Assembly: GCA_045626925.1 (NCBI GenBank)
Contig: JAZUQZ010000019.1
Coordinates: forward strand, 1-44,810
Direction: 5' to 3'
Source: Aphodoplasma sp045626925
GTDB lineage: Bacteria; Bacillota; Clostridia; UBA1381; UMGS1253
DNA: 44,810 bases
The translations under genes were made by a program, and so were the position numbers. This document shows positions 17,959 to 25,064 of the stretch, piece by piece; positions within the stretch are counted from its first letter, which is position 1, and the number at the start of each line of letters is the position of its first letter. The notes beneath the pieces are model-generated. The model saw nothing but the letters and a program-made list of their open reading frames with translations, was not told the origin of the DNA and ran no database searches.

Positions 17959-18717
17959 CTATCTTTTACAGTGACTGCACCCTTTGCAGAATATAATTTT
18001 ATTTTCAAACAATTTAATTAAAGTGTCAATAAAATCCTTACTATCTACATTTTCGATTTTATGAAATACAATTTTCTTTGGCGCTATATTTATTAGAGCT
18101 GTCAATAATAAATCATCACTATTTATTAAAAAATTATTTTCCTTTGCTATATCCTCTAAAAACTGACTCTCTGTAAGCTCTTCAAAATTTTCGTCACATA
18201 TAAAGTATCGTCCGGAAAAATCTGAACAGATGTGAATAAGCCGATATTTCGCTTTTTGTGTCCGTATAAACTCTTTTATTGTTTTAATAAGATTTTCATG
18301 TTCTATCATTATTAAATATTCATCAACGGCCAAATCTACTATATTTTCAAGTTGTTGTTGATACTCTCCTAATCTGAACAAAACAAAACCATCTAAAACG
18401 ATTGTGTTTACACTCCTATTAGTTAAATATTCATATAGATTATTTTGTATAATATTATTAAATAAAGCTCCGTCAACTAAACGAATGTTCGAAAAAGAAT
18501 GCTGCGCGATTTTATATATTTGAGCCTTTTCCTTGTTGTTTAAATATCCATAATTTTTGTTTATTATCATGTTTATAAGGTTGTTACTGTATTTATATAT
18601 AATGTATGCTGCCAATTCATGACATAATTTTTCAAGCATAACATCACAATCCAGCTTAAAACTTATATAATTAACCGATGAGTGCTCCATAAGTCCTATT
18701 GAAAGTGTTTTTTCCAC
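17959..18717 (-). CDS. ytxC: YtxC-like sporulation protein
   Basis: A 252-residue protein whose central part, IVLDGFVLFRLGEYQQQL then VDLAVDEYLIMIEHENLI and later YFICDENFEE, matches the YtxC family (putative sporulation protein), a family restricted to endospore formers with unknown biochemical function. No signal peptide or membrane segment is seen. It ends in a Cys-rich tail (CKGCSHCKR), which could bind metal. The GTG start at 18717 is chosen because AAAAAAGGATG lies just upstream. It follows the DUF6873-like gene by 75 bases and may share its transcript. Confidence 0.8.
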   Translation of the reverse strand: MEKTLSIGLMEHSSVNYISFKLDCDVMLEKLCHELAAYIIYKYSNNLINMIINKNYGYLNNKEKAQIYKIAQHSFSNIRLVDGALFNNIIQNNLYEYLTNRSVNTIVLDGFVLFRLGEYQQQLENIVDLAVDEYLIMIEHENLIKTIKEFIRTQKAKYRLIHICSDFSGRYFICDENFEELTESQFLEDIAKENNFLINSDDLLLTALINIAPKKIVFHKIENVDSKDFIDTLIKLFENKIIFCKGCSHCKR

Positions 18718-18792
18718 GCATTCACATCCTTTTTTGTGCTAATTTTAGTATGTCAAGCGCGAAGTGTATATATTCTAACAAAAATAGGCATA

Positions 18793-19539
18793 TTAAGCGT
18801 ATGCTATTGGTATTATTGAGCCTATATCTACAGGAAAATCATCTGTCAAGGTGTATACCTTTACACCCTTTCTTGCACAAAAATCAAAGATTTCAACCCA
18901 ATCAACATGTTTTTCCACATTGCCAGTGATTGCGAGTGTATCATTGCTTATAAGACCTGTTGCGCCACCAATAAAGCCATATTCAAAGCCTTTTAATGCA
19001 ACAACGCCCTTGCGTATTTTTAAAGCGTCAATGCCATTTTCATATGCTTTTGCATAAATTGAATCATCATCGGTTATAATAGCATTCTCAGCAACGATAC
19101 AAGTACTGCATTTACTATAACCTTGAGAAACATCAATAAATCTTGCTTTATTTAGGTTTTTGGCAATTGTCTTATCGGTATATTTTTTTTTGTGAAATAC
19201 AACGCCTGAAACATACGCTATATTATATGCAATGTCATAAGGATATGTACATGTCAACCTTGTTTCGCCTTTAATTAAATTTATGCCTGGTAAAGTAAGC
19301 GTGCGTGAATAATATTCATATGCAGATGGTTCGCATACAAAGTCTGCTCCTCCTAAATGACATATGCTCATATCCGGATGGCCACAAACAGCATCATATA
19401 ATGTATCTATTTTACAACTAAAAAAAACAGTTATGCCTTGTTTTTCTAATGAAGTAATTATTTTTTTGTTTGTCCTGTAATCAACAATAACATAACCAAC
19501 CTTTCTATCAGGCAGATTAGGAATGGATAAAAATTGCAT
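18793..19539 (-). CDS. DUF6873-like protein, possible guanidino-modifying-enzyme fold
   Basis: 248 residues, no signal peptide. I recognise it as similar to clostridial proteins annotated as the DUF6873 family, thought to share the beta/alpha-propeller fold of guanidino-modifying enzymes (arginine deiminase, amidinotransferases). Consistent features are the N-terminal PNLPDRKVGYVIVDYR, a histidine in CHLGGADFVCEP and cysteines in GYSKCSTCIV, a region with a repeated ITDDDSIYAKA / LISNDTLAITG pattern. The function is unknown and the catalytic residues cannot be assigned firmly. The ribosome site GGGGAGAG is clear. Its neighbour ytxC hints at, but does not prove, a role in sporulation. Confidence 0.6.
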   Translation of the reverse strand: MQFLSIPNLPDRKVGYVIVDYRTNKKIITSLEKQGITVFFSCKIDTLYDAVCGHPDMSICHLGGADFVCEPSAYEYYSRTLTLPGINLIKGETRLTCTYPYDIAYNIAYVSGVVFHKKKYTDKTIAKNLNKARFIDVSQGYSKCSTCIVAENAIITDDDSIYAKAYENGIDALKIRKGVVALKGFEYGFIGGATGLISNDTLAITGNVEKHVDWVEIFDFCARKGVKVYTLTDDFPVDIGSIIPIAYA

Positions 19540-19656
19540 ACACTCTCCCCTTTTAATTTTGTATAAAAAGTCATTTGGTATACATAATATTTATATAGTA
19601 AACTAAAACAACTAAAATCACAAAAATTAAAGATTAACATAAAATGATAATATAAA

Positions 19657-19743
19657 TATTGGTGTTTTCGGTCAAAGAAAAAACTTTGACTGTTAAAATA
19701 CTCCGCAGGAATATAACCCTCCTTAATTCCTGCGGACTTTTTT
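19657..19743 (+). ncRNA. Candidate small RNA with C-rich loop and terminator
   Basis: Two hairpins follow each other on the plus strand, between minus-strand genes. The first is GTCAAAG / CTTTGAC (19671-19677 and 19684-19690) around AAAAAA. The second is an 11-bp stem closed around a 13-base loop containing CCCTCCTT and followed by T6, that is, an intrinsic terminator that no annotated plus-strand gene needs. A C-rich loop complementary to Shine-Dalgarno sites is a known feature of trans-acting small RNAs in Firmicutes. No convincing promoter was found upstream, so this is a weak call. Confidence 0.35.
19702..19743 (+). terminator. Intrinsic terminator, plus strand, without a parent gene
   Basis: TCCGCAGGAAT (19702-19712) pairs perfectly with ATTCCTGCGGA (19726-19736), followed by C and six T residues. 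In the minus direction the same hairpin has no good U tract. A separate, weaker stem AAAAGTAT / ATACTTTT at 19756-19783 lies nearer to ireB and may serve it. Confidence 0.7.
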
Positions 19744-19788
19744 ATATAAAAGAAAAAGTATCCGCGAAAATACGAATACTTTTACAAA

Positions 19789-20043
19789 TTAAAGCTCTTT
19801 GATATAATTTTTAACAAGCTCTTCCAAAAGCTCGTCGCGCTCTACGCGATTTATAATGCTTCTTGCGTTGTTATAATTTGTAATATAAGTTGGGTCACCG
19901 GATAGAATATACCCCACAATCTGACTTACAGGATTGTATCCCTTAATTTTAAGTGCATTATAGACAGTACATATAATTTCATGTACTTCTTTTGAACGCT
20001 CATTTTCCATATTTCCAAATTTCATCGTTTGATTATTAGGCAT
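19789..20043 (-). CDS. ireB: IreB family regulatory phosphoprotein (YrzL/UPF0297)
   Basis: An 84-residue protein of the IreB/UPF0297 family. In Enterococcus, IreB is phosphorylated on N-terminal threonine by the Ser/Thr kinase IreK and tunes cephalosporin resistance. The N-terminal TMKFG stretch with T6 would be the target region, and the core QIVGYILSGDPTYITNYNNAR is nearly invariant in the family. The ribosome site AAGGAGGCGA is perfect. The gene usually sits with alaS and ruvX (yrrK); here neither is adjacent and it has its own promoter, so it stands as a single gene. Confidence 0.93.
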   Translation of the reverse strand: MPNNQTMKFGNMENERSKEVHEIICTVYNALKIKGYNPVSQIVGYILSGDPTYITNYNNARSIINRVERDELLEELVKNYIKEL

Positions 20044-20073
20044 ATCAAATCGCCTCCTTGATTATCTAATATC

Positions 20074-20102
20074 ATTATACAATATAATTATATATAATTC
20101 AA
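20074..20102 (-). promoter_or_regulatory. Sigma-A-type promoter of ireB
   Basis: On the minus strand, TTGAAT (20097-20102), a 17-base spacer and TATAAT (20074-20079), about 30 bases upstream of the ireB ATG. Confidence 0.8.
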
Positions 20103-20129
20103 GAATAAATTATTAAATATAAATGAATT

Positions 20130-20585
20130 TTAATATACAAAAGTATGCATTACAATAGCTATAGCTATACCAAGCGCTGCTCCTGCGAAAACTTCAAATG
20201 GAGTATGCCCCAAAAGCTCTTTCAATCTCTCGCCTTGAATTTGTATATCTTCGTCCCAATTTTCAACAATCTGATTTAGAATAGCTGCCTGTTTTCCTGC
20301 TGCGCGTCTGACGCCGGATGCATCATACATAACTACTAATGCAAGTACAAAGCATATTGCAAATATCGGGCTGTCAAAACCGCTATAAAGCCCTATCATA
20401 GTAGCAAGCGAGGTAACAAAAGACGAGTGTGAGCTCGGCATTCCGCCAGAACCGATAAAACGCGAAAAATCAAAGCGTTTTTCAGTAATAAGCACCAAAA
20501 CAACTTTTATAAGTTGGGCTATAAACCATGATAAAATTGCAGTCCAGAAGACTTGGTTATAATATAATTCATTAAAAAAAGACAT
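20130..20585 (-). CDS. Divergent PAP2 family membrane protein (YuiD-like)
   Basis: A 151-residue integral membrane protein of the DUF212/divergent PAP2 family. It shows GGMPSSHSSFVTSLA, similar to the SGHxx phosphatase motif, then YDASGVRRAAGKQAAILNQI and LKELLGHTPFEVFAGAALG, all typical of this family. Three to four hydrophobic segments are apparent. Members are thought to act on lipid phosphates, but the activity is unproven. It is the last gene of the fhs-to-ispA run, 37 bases after the prenyl diphosphate synthase, so a link to isoprenoid phosphates is plausible by context only. Confidence 0.88.
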   Translation of the reverse strand: MSFFNELYYNQVFWTAILSWFIAQLIKVVLVLITEKRFDFSRFIGSGGMPSSHSSFVTSLATMIGLYSGFDSPIFAICFVLALVVMYDASGVRRAAGKQAAILNQIVENWDEDIQIQGERLKELLGHTPFEVFAGAALGIAIAIVMHTFVY

Positions 20586-20622
20586 AACACTGCTCCCCCA
20601 ATCTTGTTTTATCCTCCAAAAC

Positions 20623-21504
20623 TCAATTGCTTCTTTCTAATAAATAATCAGTAAAGCAATTTAAAAAACTTGACTTTTTACCAAAAGGAATAAGTGATTT
20701 TTTTGCTAACTCAGTGTGTTTTACAAGAAGCTTTTTTGTTTCATCAAGGCCATATAGTGACACATATGTATTTTTATTAAGTTTATCATCGCCACCAACC
20801 GGCTTGCCAAGTGTTGCTGTATCACCTTCGACATCGAGAATATCATCTTTAATTTGAAAAGCAATTCCTAAATTTATTGCATATTCTTCAAGAAGTTTTG
20901 TCTTTTTATAACTTGCACCGCCCAAAATTGCACCACATACTGCACCGGCTCGAATAAGACCGCCGGTCTTTTTGTCATGCAAATTTTGAAGCTCATCTTT
21001 TGTAATTATCTTGTTTTCACTTTGTATGTCAATTACTTGGCCACCAATCATACCATGTATGCCTGCACATTTTGCCATATAAGCTGTGGCTTCAAGAGAA
21101 AGCTTTGGCTTAATATGCGAATTTGATAATATAGTTTCAAATGCATAGTTTAAAAGCGCATCACCTGCTAAAATCGCAATAGCTTCGCCATATACAATAT
21201 GATTAGTTTTTCGCCCACGACGCAAATCAGAATTGTCCATTGCGGGCAAATCATCATGAATAAGTGAGTAAGTATGTATCATTTCAAGAGCACATGCAAA
21301 AGGCATAACATCAGATATTTCTTTTCTAAAAAGCTCATATGCAGCCATCATAAGAACAGGTCTTATACGCTTTCCGCCCGCAAATATGCTATACCTCATT
21401 GAGTCTATTATTGTCTGAGGCATATCTTTTTTGTCGTCTAAGTATTTATCAAGGTATGTATTTATAGTATCGATTTTACTTTTAAATTCAGCATTAAAAT
21501 CCAT
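20623..21504 (-). CDS. ispA: Farnesyl/geranyl diphosphate synthase IspA
   Basis: Trans-prenyltransferase condensing isopentenyl diphosphate with allylic diphosphates. 293 residues with the first Asp-rich motif DDLPAMDNSDLRRGRKTNH and the second DDILDVEGDTATLGKPVGGD, plus GGKRIRPVL near the N-terminus. Two residues between the aspartate pairs in the first motif (DDxxxxD) fit the bacterial farnesyl diphosphate synthase type. I place the start at ATG 21504, four bases after the xseB stop and 12 bases from GAGG; a TTG at 21522 would overlap xseB. The xseA-xseB-ispA order is widespread in Firmicutes, often with dxs next, which is absent here. Confidence 0.94.
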   Translation of the reverse strand: MDFNAEFKSKIDTINTYLDKYLDDKKDMPQTIIDSMRYSIFAGGKRIRPVLMMAAYELFRKEISDVMPFACALEMIHTYSLIHDDLPAMDNSDLRRGRKTNHIVYGEAIAILAGDALLNYAFETILSNSHIKPKLSLEATAYMAKCAGIHGMIGGQVIDIQSENKIITKDELQNLHDKKTGGLIRAGAVCGAILGGASYKKTKLLEEYAINLGIAFQIKDDILDVEGDTATLGKPVGGDDKLNKNTYVSLYGLDETKKLLVKHTELAKKSLIPFGKKSSFLNCFTDYLLERSN

Positions 21505-21508
21505 TTTA

Positions 21509-21754
21509 TTATTCATCCTCAACTAAAAAATCACTTTCAACAATTTCCCCGTCTTTTTTCAAGAGCACACTCACTTTTTGCTCTGCTTCATCAAGTAATT
21601 TTGTGCATTGTGCAGACAAAACTACACCTCTTTCAAAAAGTTTTAGTGATTCATCAAGAGATATCTCATTTTTTTCGAGATTTTTAACTATCTCCTCAAG
21701 TTCCTCTATGTTTTTTTCAAAGTTTATATCGCCTGTTTTTTTTGCTGCAGCCAT
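21509..21754 (-). CDS. xseB: Exodeoxyribonuclease VII small subunit XseB
   Basis: An 81-residue coiled-coil protein that binds the large subunit in several copies. The core NFEKNIEELEEIVKNLEKNE then SLDESLKLFERGVVL is the family hallmark. It lies 24 bases downstream of xseA, with AGGAGCT as ribosome site, and directly upstream of ispA. Confidence 0.95.
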   Translation of the reverse strand: MAAAKKTGDINFEKNIEELEEIVKNLEKNEISLDESLKLFERGVVLSAQCTKLLDEAEQKVSVLLKKDGEIVESDFLVEDE

Positions 21755-21778
21755 AGTCCATAGCTCCTCTCAAAAATA

Positions 21779-22963
21779 TTATATAAATTTTGCTTTAGCT
21801 TTACCATCTGCAAAAACAAGTTCAAAATCATTTCCTGCCACAGAATCTGCTATAGATTTTATCACTTTTCCGTCATTGTTGCGTGCTATGCTATAACCTC
21901 TGCCGAGAACCGCAAGTGGACTAATTGCATCAAGCTTGCCTGCAATAGCCTTTAATGTGTCTGATTTTTTGGCAACAATTAGATTCATATTTCTAACAAG
22001 ATGCTTTGTAAGGTCATCTACAAAAATCCTTGTATCAGCAAGCTTTGTCTTTGGATTTTTGGGCACAAGGCTGTCGACAACACCCTTTTTTAATTTTATA
22101 TAATTTAGAACAGTGTAAACTATTCTTGATTTAAGTGAGTTGATTTTATCTATAAGCTCATATGATGATGGAACAATAATTTCTGCTGCTGCAGACGGTG
22201 TAGGCGCACGCATGTCAGCGACAAAATCAGCTATTGTAAAGTCAGTTTCGTGACCAACAGCAGATACAATTGGAATATTTGACTGAAAAATCGCACGCGC
22301 AGTTGGCTCTTCATTAAAAGCCCACAAATCTTCGATCGAGCCACCACCACGCCCAACAATCATAACATCTACAAGATTTTTATCATTAAAATATTTAATA
22401 CCCTCACATATATTAGCGCTTGCACCATTTCCTTGCACTAAAGAAGGATATATAATCACTTTGGCAGACGGATATCTACGCGATAACACATTTATTATAT
22501 CTCGTATGGCTGCACCGGTTGTAGCAGTGATTACACCGATTTTTGACGGATATTTCGGAAGTGGCTTTTTGTATTCATCTCTAAAAAGCCCTTCTGCTTC
22601 AAGCTTTGCCTTTAGTTGTTCATATGCAATATGCAAAGAACCAACGCCATCAGGCTGCATCTCTTCGATATACAGCTGGTACGAGCCGTCGCGTTCATAA
22701 ACAGAAACCCGCCCTCTTGCAAGTACCTTTGTGCCATTTTCCGGCACAAATGAAAGCTTTGATGTGCTTGATTTAAACATAACAGCCTTTAGCACTCCAC
22801 CCTCATCTTTAAGCGTAAGATAATAATGTCCTGAATAATGAAGCTTTAGGTTTGATATTTCGCCTTTTATCCAAATATTATTAAGAATTGGTGTGTTGTC
22901 AAGCATCTGTTTTATAAACTTATTAAGCTGTGATACAGTTGCGGTATAAATCTTATCCTCCAC
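21779..22963 (-). CDS. xseA: Exodeoxyribonuclease VII large subunit XseA
   Basis: Catalytic subunit of exonuclease VII, which degrades single-stranded DNA to oligonucleotides. 394 residues. The N-terminal OB-fold is seen in IWIKGEISNLKLHYSGHYYL, and the catalytic domain in IGVITATTGAAIRDIINVLSRR, VGRGGGSIEDLWAFNEE and SAVGHETDFTIADFVAD. A coiled C-terminal part ends with LGRGYSIARN. The length and motifs are complete. It follows nusB by 38 bases. Confidence 0.96.
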   Translation of the reverse strand: MEDKIYTATVSQLNKFIKQMLDNTPILNNIWIKGEISNLKLHYSGHYYLTLKDEGGVLKAVMFKSSTSKLSFVPENGTKVLARGRVSVYERDGSYQLYIEEMQPDGVGSLHIAYEQLKAKLEAEGLFRDEYKKPLPKYPSKIGVITATTGAAIRDIINVLSRRYPSAKVIIYPSLVQGNGASANICEGIKYFNDKNLVDVMIVGRGGGSIEDLWAFNEEPTARAIFQSNIPIVSAVGHETDFTIADFVADMRAPTPSAAAEIIVPSSYELIDKINSLKSRIVYTVLNYIKLKKGVVDSLVPKNPKTKLADTRIFVDDLTKHLVRNMNLIVAKKSDTLKAIAGKLDAISPLAVLGRGYSIARNNDGKVIKSIADSVAGNDFELVFADGKAKAKFI

Positions 22964-23001
22964 CCTAACACATCTCCTTGCAATGTTTTAAATGTACAGC
23001 A

Positions 23002-23412
23002 TCAGTTTTTTATTACACTACTTAATACACCGTTTACAAAAGCGGGCGCTTCGTCAATATCATACTCTTTTGCAAGCTCAACCGCTTCGTTTGCAGATAC
23101 TTTACTTGGTATATCATCAATAAATAAAATTTCATAAATAGCAAGACGCAATATAGCAAGGCTTACTTTTGACATACGGTCGATTTTCCATCCTTGTTTA
23201 AGGTTTTTATCAATCATATCATCCAAAACATTCATTTTATCAAAAACACCGTTTGCGGTGCTAACAATATAGTTATATTGCTTTTTATCAGTTTTTTCCA
23301 AACTTGCGTTGTCTTTTTTAAATATATCTACAACTTCGGGATATGAGTCTTTGTGAGCTGTTATCTGAAAAACAAGCTTAAAAGCCTCACATCTTGCCTC
23401 TGTTCTGTTCAT
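23002..23412 (-). CDS. nusB: Transcription antitermination factor NusB
   Basis: All-helical RNA-binding protein of 136 residues that works with NusE (S10) in rRNA antitermination. The N-terminal RTEARCEAFKLVFQ and C-terminal VSANEAVELAKEYDIDEAPAFVNGVLSSV are typical. It is located between rpiB and xseA, a common setting for nusB in Clostridia. Confidence 0.95.
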   Translation of the reverse strand: MNRTEARCEAFKLVFQITAHKDSYPEVVDIFKKDNASLEKTDKKQYNYIVSTANGVFDKMNVLDDMIDKNLKQGWKIDRMSKVSLAILRLAIYEILFIDDIPSKVSANEAVELAKEYDIDEAPAFVNGVLSSVIKN

Positions 23413-23438
23413 ATGTGACCTCCAAATTTATATAAAGA

Positions 23439-23873
23439 TTACTCTTCTAAAGCCTTGATTTTATTTACACGGGCCGTATGGCGATCCCCTTCAAATGATG
23501 CGGATAAAAACGCATCAACTATATCAAGAGCAACCCCTTGTCCCGTTGTACGCTCTCCCATACAAAGAACATTTGCATCATTGTGCATTCTACACATTCT
23601 TGCATCGAAACAGCTGTGGCAAAGCGCTGCTCGTATGCCATGCATCTTGTTTGCAGCAATACTTATACCAATACCTGTGCCGCATATCAAAATCGCTCGC
23701 TTGGCTTTTCCTTCTGCAACTGCTTGGCACACTTTTTGTGCTATATCGGGATAATCAACAGAATCTTTACTGTAACATCCATAGTCTTCTACTTCTATAT
23801 TTTTTTTCTTTAAGTGTTCAATAACCTTGCTTTTTAATTCAAAACCGCCGTGGTCGCTTCCGATTATTATCAT
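23439..23873 (-). CDS. rpiB: Ribose-5-phosphate isomerase B RpiB
   Basis: Interconverts ribulose 5-phosphate and ribose 5-phosphate in the pentose phosphate pathway. 144 residues of the RpiB/LacAB family. GSDHGGFELK at the N-terminus and ILICGTGIGISIAANK carry the substrate-binding and catalytic-cysteine region, followed by RAALCHSCFDARM. The AGGAG ribosome site is clear. It belongs to the long minus-strand housekeeping run; a physiological link to nusB or tsaB is not evident. Confidence 0.95.
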   Translation of the reverse strand: MIIIGSDHGGFELKSKVIEHLKKKNIEVEDYGCYSKDSVDYPDIAQKVCQAVAEGKAKRAILICGTGIGISIAANKMHGIRAALCHSCFDARMCRMHNDANVLCMGERTTGQGVALDIVDAFLSASFEGDRHTARVNKIKALEE

Positions 23874-23912
23874 GTATACTCCTCCAATTGTTAAAGTTAT
23901 TCTTTATTATGT

Positions 23913-24611
23913 TTATTTCTTTTCATCATATTCGCGTTCGGCTTGGGATTTTCGAAGATATATCGGTTTCATTTTTTCACAAGACACACCCTCACCATTT
24001 TGAAACTTTTTATTTGCAAGCACCGCCACAGATGCTGCACGCTGAAGATTTGAATTTGCAAAGGTAAATTCTGCATTTGCAGCAAGTTTGTCTTCGATTT
24101 GCCCTTTAAAGCGCACTACTCCATCCCCTATAAATATTGCAGGCTCACCTTTGGTTTGTATTATCGCTAAAAGCTCATCAATTGAAAGCGCGCATGGTTC
24201 AATAATAGTTAACAATTCTTCGTCTTTCCAACGATACACGCCGCCATATACTTGGTCACGGCGCGCGTCTAATATAGGCACAATCATCTTATCGCAACAA
24301 GGCAAGTTATACGCCATAGCCTCAAGCGTAGATACGCCAACAACTTGTCTATCGCATGCGTGAGCAAGTCCTTTTATTGTGGCAAGCCCTATTCGAAGAC
24401 CTGTAAACGAACCCGGACCAACCGATGCGGCAAATGTATCAATCTCACTAATATCAAAATCTATCGAGGCTAATAGTTGATTTATCATTGGCATCAGTGT
24501 TTGTGAATGTGTTTTTTTATGGTTTATTGTGTATTCACCAACAATTACATCGTCACTCAAAAGTGCGACAGATGCAACGCCGGACGAAGCATCAAGTGCT
24601 AAAATATTCAA
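23913..24611 (-). CDS. tsaB: tRNA t6A synthesis protein TsaB
   Basis: Universal partner of TsaD in making N6-threonylcarbamoyl-adenosine at position 37 of ANN-decoding tRNAs. 232 residues with LALDASSGVASVALL, the HSQTLMPMI region and AASVGPGSFTGLRIGLATIKGLA, all diagnostic. The C-terminal KPIYLRKSQAE is also typical. It sits 7 bases after tsaE, so two of the t6A genes are together; tsaD and tsaC are not in the window. Confidence 0.95.
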   Translation of the reverse strand: MNILALDASSGVASVALLSDDVIVGEYTINHKKTHSQTLMPMINQLLASIDFDISEIDTFAASVGPGSFTGLRIGLATIKGLAHACDRQVVGVSTLEAMAYNLPCCDKMIVPILDARRDQVYGGVYRWKDEELLTIIEPCALSIDELLAIIQTKGEPAIFIGDGVVRFKGQIEDKLAANAEFTFANSNLQRAASVAVLANKKFQNGEGVSCEKMKPIYLRKSQAEREYDEKK

Positions 24612-24618
24612 GACAAAT

Positions 24619-25041
24619 TTACTCCCTTTCGATACATATTTCCCTATAATCGTCGTTAATATTGGCGTTTTTTGTTATGTTTATATTTATAACACCAGCG
24701 GGTAATATATCCTTTATTTTTTCTGACCATTCAATCAAGCACACACCATCACCAAAAAGATATTCATCAATTCCAATATCATACATTTCATCACTAAAAT
24801 CAATTCGATATACATCAAAATGATAAATTGGCATATCGGCAACATATTCATTTATAAGTGTGAATGTCGGACTACTCGTATATCCATTATATCCAAGCGC
24901 TTTTGCAACACCTGATACAAATGCCGTCTTCCCTGCACCAAGGTCCCCGTTTAAGCAAACGATATCTCCGCGCTTTAAAGAAGAAGCAAACTCATGTGCA
25001 ATTTTAAGTGTTTCTTCTCGATTGTTTGAAATATATTTCAT
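24619..25041 (-). CDS. tsaE: tRNA t6A synthesis ATPase TsaE
   Basis: Small P-loop ATPase that resets the TsaB-TsaD complex during t6A formation. About 140 residues from the ATG at 25041, which has GGGGATAAA upstream; a longer frame from 25065 would overlap the fhs stop and lacks a ribosome site. Walker A GDLGAGKTAF, the TSPTFTLINEY switch, IYHFDVYRI and the ICLIEW-like VCLIEWSEKI segment are all present. Confidence 0.95.
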   Translation of the reverse strand: MKYISNNREETLKIAHEFASSLKRGDIVCLNGDLGAGKTAFVSGVAKALGYNGYTSSPTFTLINEYVADMPIYHFDVYRIDFSDEMYDIGIDEYLFGDGVCLIEWSEKIKDILPAGVININITKNANINDDYREICIERE

Positions 25042-25064
25042 AATTTTATCCCCATATAAACACA

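Noticed and set aside
18740..18792. A terminator between the DUF6873-like gene and ytxC
   Set aside because: No stable stem with a U tract was found; co-transcription is more likely.
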